From Lacrimispora xylanisolvens (lineage in GTDB: Bacteria; Bacillota; Clostridia; Lachnospirales; Lachnospiraceae): a DNA stretch of 64,000 bases. A program made the position numbers and the translations under genes. The DNA lies in assembly GCF_002934545.1 (NCBI RefSeq), contig NZ_PTJA01000004.1, positions 310,001-374,000 on the forward strand, in the 5' to 3' direction. Positions within the stretch are counted from its first letter, which is position 1. Every line of letters starts with the position of its first letter. This document shows, in pieces, positions 8,894 to 17,489 of this stretch. Below the pieces are notes generated by a model, which searched no databases, was not told where the DNA came from, and worked only from the letters and a program-made list of their open reading frames with translations.

Positions 8894-10360
8894 TTATTTC
8901 CCATCAGCCTGTAGATTTTCCAGCAATGTCGGTTCCGATTTTTTATATACGGTCAGGAACAGGGTAGGAATTACTGACAAGATTGTAAAGCCAACTGACC
9001 ACCAAAAAGCAACATTGTACACACTTACAACATTCTGCATTCCCAATGCAGAGTGACCGGCTAACTGATGCTCTACAATTGTTGCAAGGACTGCAGATCC
9101 AAACGCTCCTCCAATTGTCTGCAGTATTCTTGTGGCAATGCTGGCATGAGGAATCTGCTCACTGCTCAGTCCCACATAGGCAGAAACCATAAGCGGAATG
9201 AATACTCCGCCCAGGCCAGCCCCCCGTATCAGCAGCGCTGCACCTAACAAAATTGCATTTGTTCCGGAATCAGCAAAAGCAAATGGCAAAGTACCCACCG
9301 CTGTGATGATAAGACTTACCATAACAATCGGACGCGCTCCTATCCGGTCGGTCAGTTTCCCCATCTGAGTTCTTGTGAGCAGCATGCCAACTCCCTGAGG
9401 AATCAGCATAAGGCCGGCGTAGAGAACGTTTTCGCCACGCACCTGCTGATAAAATAACGGAAGAAGAAGCATACCTCCATTTGTGATAATGCCTGACATG
9501 AAAAGCAGCACAGACGTAGCGGTAAAATTGCGTGATTGAAACAAATGCAGATCAAGAACTGGAGATATCTTTGTATTTAAGGCGTAGAGAATAAATGCAG
9601 CCATTACAAGAAGTCCTGCTACTGTCGGGATAAAAACTGCAGTGCTGTTTAATCCACCATGAGAAGCAATCTGCGCTATTCCATAAATGAGCAGGGCAAA
9701 TGCCGGGGACAGCAGCAAAATACCAATGATATCAAGAGGCTGTTTTTCCTCTGTGGGACTACCCTCAGGTATTCCCCAAAAAGCCAGTAATAAGGCGATG
9801 ACAGTCACCGGAATATTAACATAAAAGATCCAGCGCCAGCCCAGACTGTTGACTATAATCCCGCCAAGAACCGGTCCCAGGATGGGTGCTAGCAGCATGG
9901 GCAGGCTGACAATTGACGCCATGTGGCCAATATTCCGCCCCCCGGATATTTGAACCAGCATATTTGTCATCGTCGGCATCAGTAAACCTGCGCCAATTCC
10001 CTGAAGGAGCCGAAACCCGATCAAAGTACCTATATTCCATGACAGTGATGATAGAACCGAACCTATAAAAAATAAAATCAGTGAAAATTCATACAGCCGT
10101 TTGCCTCCAAAACGATTAATCGCCCAGCCAGATACGGGAACCGCAATTGCCATTGCAAGCACATATCCTGTGATCACCCATTGTATAACGGAAACCGTAC
10201 TATTAAATTCACTAGCTATTGTTTTTATGGCCACATTGACCATTGTAGAATCCAATAGCGGTGCAAGAGAACCAAACACCAGAATTATTGACACCTTAAG
10301 CATCATCGGATCAAGCGTTTCTTTTCGCTGCCCGGAATCATTTGCTATATTTTCTGCCAT
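8894..10360 (-). CDS. DHA2-family MFS multidrug exporter (EmrB/QacA type)
   Basis: A 488-residue membrane protein with about 14 hydrophobic segments. It has the early motif DSTMVNVAIKTI and the family signature GWRWIFYVNIPV near residue 175. The family expels drugs by proton antiport. An AGGAGG site precedes the ATG. A TetR-type gene is divergent from it across 140 bases that contain repeated ATCCAACAA half-sites, so the exporter is probably repressed and then induced by its substrate. Confidence 0.94.
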   Translation of the reverse strand: MAENIANDSGQRKETLDPMMLKVSIILVFGSLAPLLDSTMVNVAIKTIASEFNSTVSVIQWVITGYVLAMAIAVPVSGWAINRFGGKRLYEFSLILFFIGSVLSSLSWNIGTLIGFRLLQGIGAGLLMPTMTNMLVQISGGRNIGHMASIVSLPMLLAPILGPVLGGIIVNSLGWRWIFYVNIPVTVIALLLAFWGIPEGSPTEEKQPLDIIGILLLSPAFALLIYGIAQIASHGGLNSTAVFIPTVAGLLVMAAFILYALNTKISPVLDLHLFQSRNFTATSVLLFMSGIITNGGMLLLPLFYQQVRGENVLYAGLMLIPQGVGMLLTRTQMGKLTDRIGARPIVMVSLIITAVGTLPFAFADSGTNAILLGAALLIRGAGLGGVFIPLMVSAYVGLSSEQIPHASIATRILQTIGGAFGSAVLATIVEHQLAGHSALGMQNVVSVYNVAFWWSVGFTILSVIPTLFLTVYKKSEPTLLENLQADGK

Positions 10361-10394
10361 ATTGAAACCTCCTTTAAATTAAGAACTTTACTTC

Positions 10395-10475
10395 ATCCAA
10401 CAATCTGTTGTATTATCATATTGTAATGAGATCACGATTCTTCATCAACCGACAATCATGATTTGTTTGTTGGAT
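10395..10475. promoter_or_regulatory. Candidate TetR operators in the mfs-tetR divergent region
   Basis: CAACAATCTGTTG (10398-10410) is a palindrome with a 3-base centre. The word ATCCAACAA (10395-10403) recurs in inverted orientation as TTGTTGGAT (10467-10475), next to a second imperfect palindrome centred on ATCATGAT (10455-10462). These flank both promoters. Confidence 0.55.
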
Positions 10476-10500
10476 TTTAAAAGGGAGTGGAGGAATTCTC

Positions 10501-11055
10501 TTGATAAAGCAGCCTGAAATAACGATGCAGACTAAAAATAATTTAGCAGATGCCTTCTGGCAGATCTATTGTGAAAAACGAATTGAGAAGATTACGGTTA
10601 AAGAAATTACAACAAAGGCAGGTTATAACAGAAGCACATTTTATGAATATTATACGGATGTCTACGATGTGCTGGAGCAAATTGAAGCTTCTGTATTACC
10701 AGATATTGAAAAACACAAAAAAATGATACCAAATGGGAGCATGCGATTTCCACTGAAACACCTTGTGGAAGTGTACAATAAAAACAAACAATATTTTATT
10801 GTCCTGTTGGGAAAAAATGGGGATCCGGCCTTTCAGGAAAAAATGAAAAACACATACAAAGACCTGGTACGCCCCATGGTAAAAACCTATGAATCAGATG
10901 ATTACAAATTAGAATGCAGTTTGGAATATGCCATGTCCGCTATTATTGGTGTGATGACGTATTGCTTTACAAGGGAAGAACAACCTGATATTGAAAAGAC
11001 GGTTGTGCTTCTCAATGACTTTATGAACAATGGTGTAATAGGACTGCTAAAGTGA
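10501..11055 (+). CDS. TetR/AcrR-family regulator
   Basis: A 184-residue regulator with an N-terminal helix-turn-helix (about 28-50: ITVKEITTKAGYNRSTFYEYY) and a helical ligand domain. The start codon is TTG, preceded by GGAGG at 8 bases; no better start is seen. It is divergent from the DHA2 exporter, so the exporter is the likely target. Confidence 0.92.
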   Translation: MIKQPEITMQTKNNLADAFWQIYCEKRIEKITVKEITTKAGYNRSTFYEYYTDVYDVLEQIEASVLPDIEKHKKMIPNGSMRFPLKHLVEVYNKNKQYFIVLLGKNGDPAFQEKMKNTYKDLVRPMVKTYESDDYKLECSLEYAMSAIIGVMTYCFTREEQPDIEKTVVLLNDFMNNGVIGLLK

Positions 11056-11066
11056 ATAAGAAAAAC

Positions 11067-11110
11067 GAGCAGAAATCAGACCAAAACCCCCTGATCTCTG
11101 CCCATTTTTT
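11067..11110. terminator. Bidirectional terminator between tetR and orphan response regulator
   Basis: GAGCAGAAATCAG (11067-11079) pairs with CTGATCTCTGCCC (11091-11103). On the minus strand all 13 positions pair, two of them as G-U, and a T5 run follows. On the plus strand there are two mismatches, followed by T6. Confidence 0.75.
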
Positions 11111-11795
11111 ATCTTTTCACAACGCCTGGAACCCTTAAAACATATCCCACACCTCTGACCGTATGAATCAGCTTTACCGCATGGCCTTCATCGATTTTCT
11201 TTCTCAAATACCGAATGTACACATCAACCATATTGGATTCTCCTTCATAGTCGTAGTTCCATATATGCTGACTGATTTTTTCCCGGGTTAGCACCACGCC
11301 TGTATTGCGGATTAAATACTCCAATATGGAGAATTCTTTGGAGGAAAGCGAAATAATTTTCTGATTTCTCATTACTCTCCGTGCATCACAGTTTACAATC
11401 AGATCGCCAACCTCAAAAATATTGCTGATATTACCGTAATACCGCCTTAACATTGCCCGTACTTTCGTAAGAAGTTCTTGTAAAGCAAATGGCTTCAGCA
11501 GATATTCATCCACCTGTAATTCCGGATTGGTGCCACGGTCCAAAGCAGAGTCATCCGCACTCATCAGAAGCACCGGTGTCTTGTTTCCCTTACTTCGTAC
11601 CTTTTTTAGCAGTTCTATCCCGCTGACTCCCGGAATCATAGTATCCAGAATGACAGCATCATAATATTCCGTCTCCAGATAATCCAATGCGTCAAGACCA
11701 TTAAGACAGGAATCAACGGTATAATGTTCCAGTTTTAGTTTTCTCACGATCAGCCCATTTAAATCCGGTTCATCCTCCACCAATAAGATTCTCAT
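11109..11795 (-). CDS. Orphan OmpR-family response regulator with altered receiver domain
   Basis: A 228-residue paralogue of the regulator at 4474-5160 and the same length if started at the ATG at 11795 (GAGAGGAAA upstream); longer in-frame starts lack ribosome binding sites. The DNA-binding half is almost the same. The receiver keeps the acidic pocket, D51 and K102, but T80 is replaced by Ser and the usual GLDAGADDY segment before LKPF has become NPELQVDEY. This beta4-alpha4 region normally carries the phosphorylation-driven switch. There is no kinase gene beside it. It may work without phosphorylation, compete with its paralogue for DNA, or be decaying. Confidence 0.9.
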   Translation of the reverse strand: MRILLVEDEPDLNGLIVRKLKLEHYTVDSCLNGLDALDYLETEYYDAVILDTMIPGVSGIELLKKVRSKGNKTPVLLMSADDSALDRGTNPELQVDEYLLKPFALQELLTKVRAMLRRYYGNISNIFEVGDLIVNCDARRVMRNQKIISLSSKEFSILEYLIRNTGVVLTREKISQHIWNYDYEGESNMVDVYIRYLRKKIDEGHAVKLIHTVRGVGYVLRVPGVVKR

Positions 11796-11921
11796 TGTAT
11801 GTGTCTTTCCTCTCATTCTTATGTCCATTCATTTATGTCTGTAACTTATAAATATTATATCACAAGATTAATGAAAGGAATATGAAGGAAATAACAAATA
11901 ATCTTATAAAGACTAGCGTGA

Positions 11922-13211
11922 TTAAAACTTAGCCACATATTTTGTTAATTTACCATTCCCCACTTTACAAATCAAATCTTTATCAAGCATTTCTTTAAGC
12001 ATATTAATTGCATGAGTTGTCCCAGAGCCCAGAGTTTCTTCAACATCAGAGCGGGTAATTTCTTTTTGTTTCTCAAATAGTTTTATAATCGGTAAATACT
12101 TTTCATTATCATTTGTCAATATTCTGGCATGTATATTGGGAAGCACAACTCGAAACGCACCTTCCACATTTTCAAACTCAGGTTGCACTGAAAAATCTTT
12201 ATAACAGCTTATTATCTTACTGATACCTGTTCCGTATGCTTCAATAAGCTTCATCCTGTAAAATAGTGCTGCAAGCCTTTCATTTCTTGATTGGGATGCT
12301 CCTAACATAGCTGCCTCTAATGATAATCCAGATACCATACTTCCTAAGGATATTATCTCCAATCTGTTAGAGTATAGATTAATGAATGTACTGCCGCTAA
12401 AAGAGTAATCTCTGTGAACTATGGCATTCAACAATGCTTCACGTACTGCATCTTCCGGATAATCTCTTTCATCTGTTCGTAGCAAATCATGGAAAGAAGC
12501 CTTTGTCCCATTGTAAAAATCAATGGTTCTGTAAGCATCAGTAAGCTGAGTAAACAGGGATCCTGTAAATTCTTTTCTGTCCCTGAAAACCAACTTATCT
12601 GTACCCTGAAACATTGCAAATTTAATAGAATGCTTACATTGATCAGAAACAAGTAATCCCATATTTGTATAAATACCATCTGAAGAAAGAATGCCTAAAT
12701 TTTTCATTTGGATTTCAGTAAATTCTAACTTCCTTTTATTTAATTCCTCATCAAGTCTGTGAAACGTCAGTTCTTGAACCAGAGAACGATTTGTTTCAAA
12801 CGAATCGCCATCAGTTGTTTTTATCATCATGCGTATTGCATCTTCAGAAGCAGGGGCTGATGTTGTTCCGCTCCTGACATATACTCCTGTAGGTTTAAGT
12901 CCTTTTTCAGACAAGTAGTAAGGTTTTTTTGTCCCCTGACTGACAGTTAGTTTAATAAAAAATTTACTATTTTCCTGCAGTAACTCAATATTTGTAAACA
13001 TGGATACATCGGGACGTATACTGTCTCTTAATGAATTAGATATCTTCTGCATTACAAAGTCAGCATCATCAAGACCAACTATTTCACCACTATCATTAAC
13101 ACCTATATAGATTGTCCCGCCAATTGTATTAGCAAAAGCAACAATTTCTTTTTTTAAATCCGTCGTATAGATTTCTTTTAACTCTATTGTTTCACTTTCA
13201 TATAATTTCAT
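11922..13211 (-). CDS. AlbA_2-domain ATP-binding regulator (Schlafen-like, RecG-like family)
   Basis: A 429-residue protein. The N-terminal AlbA_2 (divergent AAA_4) domain contains ESETIELKE and AFANTIGGTIYIGVNDSGEIVG. In the middle is a histidine-kinase-like ATPase segment (EALLNAIVHRDYSF, then GTGISKI). The C-terminus is a winged helix (about 365-429). Proteins of this family are usually annotated as putative transcriptional regulators or ATP-dependent helicase-related; the true function is mostly unknown. It is monocistronic and divergent from a LysR gene. No phage or defence genes are next to it. Confidence 0.85.
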   Translation of the reverse strand: MKLYESETIELKEIYTTDLKKEIVAFANTIGGTIYIGVNDSGEIVGLDDADFVMQKISNSLRDSIRPDVSMFTNIELLQENSKFFIKLTVSQGTKKPYYLSEKGLKPTGVYVRSGTTSAPASEDAIRMMIKTTDGDSFETNRSLVQELTFHRLDEELNKRKLEFTEIQMKNLGILSSDGIYTNMGLLVSDQCKHSIKFAMFQGTDKLVFRDRKEFTGSLFTQLTDAYRTIDFYNGTKASFHDLLRTDERDYPEDAVREALLNAIVHRDYSFSGSTFINLYSNRLEIISLGSMVSGLSLEAAMLGASQSRNERLAALFYRMKLIEAYGTGISKIISCYKDFSVQPEFENVEGAFRVVLPNIHARILTNDNEKYLPIIKLFEKQKEITRSDVEETLGSGTTHAINMLKEMLDKDLICKVGNGKLTKYVAKF

Positions 13212-13330
13212 GGATCTACTCCTTCTATCTTTTCTATCACCATACTAACACAACAAGTGATAGAAAGCAAGAATAACCAAGTGACAAATTGCGACAAAAG
13301 AAATGTAAATCCAGCCCAACTATGATATGA

Positions 13331-13363
13331 TAAATAAATAAATAAATAAATAAATAATAATAA
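13331..13363. repeat. Tetranucleotide microsatellite (TAAA)6 followed by (TAA)3
   Basis: Six exact TAAA units (13331-13354) run into three TAA units. The tract lies between the AlbA_2 gene and a LysR gene, about 50 bases before the LysR ATG. A TATGAT hexamer just before it could be a -10 box, which would put the repeat in the leader. Confidence 0.9.
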
Positions 13364-13413
13364 CCGCACTTCCTATCCCAAACACACACCCGCATAAACA
13401 AGGAGGCACTTTT

Positions 13414-14310
13414 ATGGACACCCGCTATCTGACCTACATCCTGACAATCGCCAAAAAAGAGAACATGACCAAAGCTGCCGAAGAACTTTTTGTCTCCCAA
13501 TCCACCTTAAGCCAGTACCTCTCAAAGCTGGAAAGTGAACTTGGCACTCCACTATTTTACAGAAGCAAAGGCAGGTTAACACTCACGCCAGCAGGCTCCC
13601 TTTATATAGAAGCGGCGGAAAAAGTCATGTCCATAAAAAATGTCCTGTATCAGAATATACAGAATATTGAAAACCGCGGTCACATAACCGTAGGAGTGAC
13701 CTCACAGTTCGGTCTTACCATGCTGACTGATATTATTCCAGCTTTCAAAGTTCAATACCCGGATATGATCATAGAAATTTCAGAAACCAATCTTCCCGGG
13801 CTTACCAGAATGATATTGGAAGAAAGTATCGACTGCGGAATCATGGCGATCAATGAAATCGATCCGTTTTCTCCTGATCAGGTGACCATACTCCGGGAGG
13901 AAGAAGTTTTATTTTCCATTCCTGTTAATCATCCATATCGGAAGAAAAATCCGGACAGGCCTATCCGAATCGAGGAATTTGCAGAGAGTTTCGGGGAAGA
14001 AAATATTCTGCTGTCTAAAAAAGGCTCTACTCTTCGCCGCCTCACCGATGTAGTGCTGGAAAATGCCGGCTGGATCCCCAGTACGGTTTGTGAAACCAAC
14101 AGCATATCCACAACCAGAAGTATGGTTGCTATGGAAATCGGAGTCACATTTATCAGCGAATCCTGTGCAATAGACCGGGAACACGTGGCATACTATCATG
14201 TGGAACCAAAACTCACCAGATTAAATGCTTTGGTGACAAGAAAAAACTGGATACAAAGCCAGGCGAGCCAATGTTTTTGTAATGCCATAAGGAACTATTT
14301 CAATGAATAA
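13414..14310 (+). CDS. LysR-family regulator, likely for the TctABC/glucarate genes
   Basis: A 298-residue regulator with helix-turn-helix sequence ENMTKAAEELFVSQSTLSQYLSKLE (about 15-40) and an effector domain. It has a good AAGGAGG site. It is convergent with tctC, the last gene of the TTT/glucarate operon. It belongs to the CynR/CysB-like group common in clostridia and resembles the gene at 51604-52521 at its N-terminus. Control of the TTT operon is inferred from proximity only. Confidence 0.92.
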   Translation: MDTRYLTYILTIAKKENMTKAAEELFVSQSTLSQYLSKLESELGTPLFYRSKGRLTLTPAGSLYIEAAEKVMSIKNVLYQNIQNIENRGHITVGVTSQFGLTMLTDIIPAFKVQYPDMIIEISETNLPGLTRMILEESIDCGIMAINEIDPFSPDQVTILREEEVLFSIPVNHPYRKKNPDRPIRIEEFAESFGEENILLSKKGSTLRRLTDVVLENAGWIPSTVCETNSISTTRSMVAMEIGVTFISESCAIDREHVAYYHVEPKLTRLNALVTRKNWIQSQASQCFCNAIRNYFNE

Positions 14311-14352
14311 CAGCCCTGGACGCCGATCTAAAAACCGACTCCCCGGGCTGTT
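14309..14352. terminator. Inverted repeat between lysR and tctC
   Basis: AACAGCCC (14309-14316) and GGGCTGTT (14345-14352) pair across a long loop at the convergent gene ends. The T tract is weak, so this is only a likely terminator. Confidence 0.5.
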
Positions 14353-14369
14353 AAATTCAATTAAATTAA

Positions 14370-15425
14370 TTATTTTGCAAGATCATCAGCGATCTGTTTA
14401 ATCTCATTGTAAATCTTTTCGTCATTTGCCTCAGAATCAGAAGAGCTTAAATAGTAAGGCATCATTTCAACTTTGGCAATTGCCTCTTTTACTTCCGGAT
14501 CTTCAGTCATTTTCTTCACCAGCTGATCGTACCAGGCAATGACATCATCAGAAGTATCTTTAGGGAAATAGAAGGAAAATTCACAGTTTGGATATACTAA
14601 ATCTACGCCCTGCTCTGTTAAAGTCGGGATATCCTTGATTAATTCATAACGCTCTTTTGTGGGAGCTCCCAGACATACAAACTGTTTTGCCTCCAGATAA
14701 TCCTTGCAGTTAATATAAGCGCCCGGCATTAAATCTACCTGACCGGAAAGCATAGCTGCAATCTTATCGGAGTTAGAGCCTACGTCTACCAGATCCAGAT
14801 CAATTCCTGCCACTTTTTCAAATGCAAGCAGCTCATAGTAAGTATATGCGCCTACTTCGGTACATGCTTTTAACTTGCCCGGATTTGCTTTTGCTGCCTG
14901 AATGAACTCGTCAAGGGTCTTATATTTGTCAGGATTTGCATAGAACTGCTGCGCCGGATCAAGTGCAAATGTGGGTCCTAATTTAAATGCGGTATAATTA
15001 TAATCGGTTACACCAGCAATATTGGCTACGTTTACCAGGTTGTGACCATAGAGGAAGGTATGTCCGTCTGCAGCTGCGGAGCGAACCTGATTTGCTGCTA
15101 CGGAGCCTGCAGCCCCGTTGGCATTTACCACAATGAAATCAGCACCTGTCATTCTCTTTGCATACTCCGCAAATACACGGGCAGAAAGATCTGTGTTGCC
15201 GCCTGCTCCTGCAGGAACCACAATGGAAACAGTGGTGGTTGGCTTCCAGGTGGAAGCTGCTGCCTCAGTACCTGCTGCTTCTGATCCTTTTGTAGCGGCT
15301 GCCTCAGAACTGGCTGCTGCTTTTGTTGTTTCTGCTGTTGTTGCCTGTGTCTGGCTGCTGCCACATGCTGTCATACTTAGAACGACCCCCGCCGCCATTA
15401 CTGTTGCCAATAATCTTTTTTTCAT
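14370..15425 (-). CDS. tctC: TTT transporter substrate-binding lipoprotein (TctC)
   Basis: A 351-residue exported lipoprotein: a signal peptide ending MTACGSS (lipid-modified Cys near residue 21), a Thr/Ala/Glu-rich linker to about residue 60, then a Bug/TctC-type binding domain beginning TVSIVVPAGAGGNTDLSAR. TctC proteins bind carboxylates for the TctAB permease. It is the last gene after tctB-tctA. With glucarate dehydratases upstream in the same operon, a hexarate or related dicarboxylate is the likely ligand. Confidence 0.95.
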   Translation of the reverse strand: MKKRLLATVMAAGVVLSMTACGSSQTQATTAETTKAAASSEAAATKGSEAAGTEAAASTWKPTTTVSIVVPAGAGGNTDLSARVFAEYAKRMTGADFIVVNANGAAGSVAANQVRSAAADGHTFLYGHNLVNVANIAGVTDYNYTAFKLGPTFALDPAQQFYANPDKYKTLDEFIQAAKANPGKLKACTEVGAYTYYELLAFEKVAGIDLDLVDVGSNSDKIAAMLSGQVDLMPGAYINCKDYLEAKQFVCLGAPTKERYELIKDIPTLTEQGVDLVYPNCEFSFYFPKDTSDDVIAWYDQLVKKMTEDPEVKEAIAKVEMMPYYLSSSDSEANDEKIYNEIKQIADDLAK

Positions 15426-15443
15426 AGTTTTTGCTCTCCTTTT

Positions 15444-16964
15444 TTATAATTGTTCAGATGCCTTCCCCGCTTTTTTATTTATGTACATCTTGTATTCCTT
15501 ATAAACTGACCAAACCACGACTCCGATTGCCACAAAAAAGAATGCGTCAAAAATCGGTCTCTGGAAGAATGCTCCAAATGATTTGTACTGCATGATTCCT
15601 CTTCGGAGATATGTCTCCAGCATTTTTCCTATGAGAAAGCATAATACAAACGGTGTAGTTGGCAGTCTGAACTTATGATATAAGTATCCTACCAGTCCAA
15701 ACAGAAGTATGGACTGTACGTCAAAGATCCGGTTGTTGGTTGCATAAGCACCTACACAGCATAAAACCAGGATCAGTGGCATCAGAATGTGTTTCGGTAT
15801 CTTTAAAAGCTGTACAAATACTTTGATTCCAAAAAATTCGATTAACAGCATCATTGTAATACAGATCATACATGCTGCAAAAATTCCGTATACAACATCT
15901 GCATTTTTAACAAACAGAAGAGGTCCTGCTGATAAACCATGAATCAAAAATCCCCCAAGCATCATGGCAGTTACTCCATCTCCCGGAATTCCAAGTACCA
16001 GAAGGGGGATCATTGCTCCTCCTATGGTGGCGTTGTTGGCTGTTTCAGTTGCCACGATTCCGTCAGGACAGCCTTTTCCGAATTCTTCCGGATGCTTTGA
16101 CATGTTTTTAGCCGTTACATAGGCAAGCATTCCTGATGTACTTCCTCCGATTCCCGGAAGAATACCAATTCCGGTTCCGATGAGAGCAGAACGAATTGCG
16201 TTTGGAATCTGATAAACAAATTCCTTCCAGGTGAAGCCGAATCCCTTAATGGGTTTCATCTTTATTGTTTCCATCTTTCCATGCCCCATGGATTCTGCTG
16301 TTATAAGGATTTCGGATATAGCGAATATACCAATCAGGGTGGGAAGGGTATCATACCCTGCCATCAATGAACTGGAGCCAAAGGTGAAACGGGCTGTTCC
16401 GTCAATGGGCGCCATTCCTACCAGAGAAAAAATCAGTCCCAGCATTCCCGCTAAAACCCCCTTTAGCATAGAACCGGAAGCCAGTACTGCAACCATGGTA
16501 AGGGCAAAAAAGGAAATACCAAAGTTTTCAGCCGGAGTGAATTTTAATGCAATATTAGCAAGTAACGGAGCGCAGAATGTTAAAATAATAAAGGAAAAGA
16601 CCGATCCAAGAAAGGAAAAGACAATTCCAAATCCCAGGGCTTTACCTGCCTCACCTTTTTGCGCCATGGGATATCCATCAAAACAGGTTGCGATGGAAGA
16701 TGCCGTACCCGGCATATTTAACAGAATTGCTGATATCAAACCGCCTGATATCCCTCCGATATAAACAGCCACCAGCATATTCATACCCATGGAAGGGGAC
16801 ATGCTGAATGTAAGCGGCAAAAACAACGCCACAGCCATGGAGGCTGATAAACCTGGTATGGAACCGAATACAATTCCCACACTCACGCCTGCTGCCATAA
16901 GCAAAAGAGAAGACGGAGTAAAAATTCTTACATAAGCGTTACCTAGCGAAATTAATGCGTTCAT
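15444..16964 (-). CDS. tctA: TTT transporter large membrane subunit (TctA)
   Basis: A 506-residue membrane protein with about 11-12 hydrophobic segments. It contains the family signatures GSIPGLSASMAVALFLPLTF near the N-terminus and GILPGIGGSTSGMLAY in the middle, which form the repeated substrate loops. I start it at 16964 (ATG with GGGGGGAAGCT before it, 10 bases after the tctB stop), which gives the usual family length. Longer in-frame starts would run back into tctB. It works with TctB and TctC as a secondary carboxylate importer. Confidence 0.95.
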   Translation of the reverse strand: MNALISLGNAYVRIFTPSSLLLMAAGVSVGIVFGSIPGLSASMAVALFLPLTFSMSPSMGMNMLVAVYIGGISGGLISAILLNMPGTASSIATCFDGYPMAQKGEAGKALGFGIVFSFLGSVFSFIILTFCAPLLANIALKFTPAENFGISFFALTMVAVLASGSMLKGVLAGMLGLIFSLVGMAPIDGTARFTFGSSSLMAGYDTLPTLIGIFAISEILITAESMGHGKMETIKMKPIKGFGFTWKEFVYQIPNAIRSALIGTGIGILPGIGGSTSGMLAYVTAKNMSKHPEEFGKGCPDGIVATETANNATIGGAMIPLLVLGIPGDGVTAMMLGGFLIHGLSAGPLLFVKNADVVYGIFAACMICITMMLLIEFFGIKVFVQLLKIPKHILMPLILVLCCVGAYATNNRIFDVQSILLFGLVGYLYHKFRLPTTPFVLCFLIGKMLETYLRRGIMQYKSFGAFFQRPIFDAFFFVAIGVVVWSVYKEYKMYINKKAGKASEQL

Positions 16965-16974
16965 AGCTTCCCCC

Positions 16975-17472
16975 CTATAAATTAATGGTGAATATTCCAG
17001 CAGGTAATATAATCTTAAATCCATACCGGAACAGGAAAAATACCACAAAGGTAAATATAACGGAAGTTACAGCCAGCTGTATGATATCTTTTTTCGTCTT
17101 TTTCTCATCAGGTGCCAAAGCATACATCTGGAATGGCAGGTAAAGAATTGTGGTAACAATAAAGCCAACTGGTTGAAGCAGGTAAACATAAACCAGAATC
17201 AGGATAAAACTGATAAGCATACGTTTGTAATCCAGATCCTCCTTTTCCATTTTTTCAGCTTCTGCCTTTCTGGCTTTTAAATTTTTTACATTTAAAAATG
17301 CCAGGGCAGCTGCCAGAGCAAAGGTCACAATCCCGATGCACATCGGCATGAAATCAGGTCCAATATCCATGATCTTTGATTTCGGCAGCATCTTTGCCAT
17401 AATCATCATTCCGGCGGATAAAATCATAAAAAATCCGCCGACAATCATATCCCCATATTTTTTAATAAACAT
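16975..17472 (-). CDS. tctB: TTT transporter small membrane subunit (TctB)
   Basis: A 165-residue protein with four hydrophobic segments (about 8-25, 42-60, 83-110 and 130-155), the pattern of TctB. It lies between a glucarate dehydratase gene and tctA with short gaps, so it is part of one operon. Confidence 0.92.
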   Translation of the reverse strand: MFIKKYGDMIVGGFFMILSAGMMIMAKMLPKSKIMDIGPDFMPMCIGIVTFALAAALAFLNVKNLKARKAEAEKMEKEDLDYKRMLISFILILVYVYLLQPVGFIVTTILYLPFQMYALAPDEKKTKKDIIQLAVTSVIFTFVVFFLFRYGFKIILPAGIFTINL

Positions 17473-17489
17473 TGACTGGCCTCCTCCTT

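Noticed and set aside
13237-13500. 87-residue open frame on the minus strand rich in Leu, Phe and Tyr
   Set aside because: It overlaps the start of the LysR gene in antisense and its YLFIYLFIY stretch is simply the translated TAAA microsatellite.
15118-15504. 128-residue Ala/Val-rich open frame on the plus strand
   Set aside because: It is the antisense of the tctC signal and linker region; low-complexity composition explains its length.
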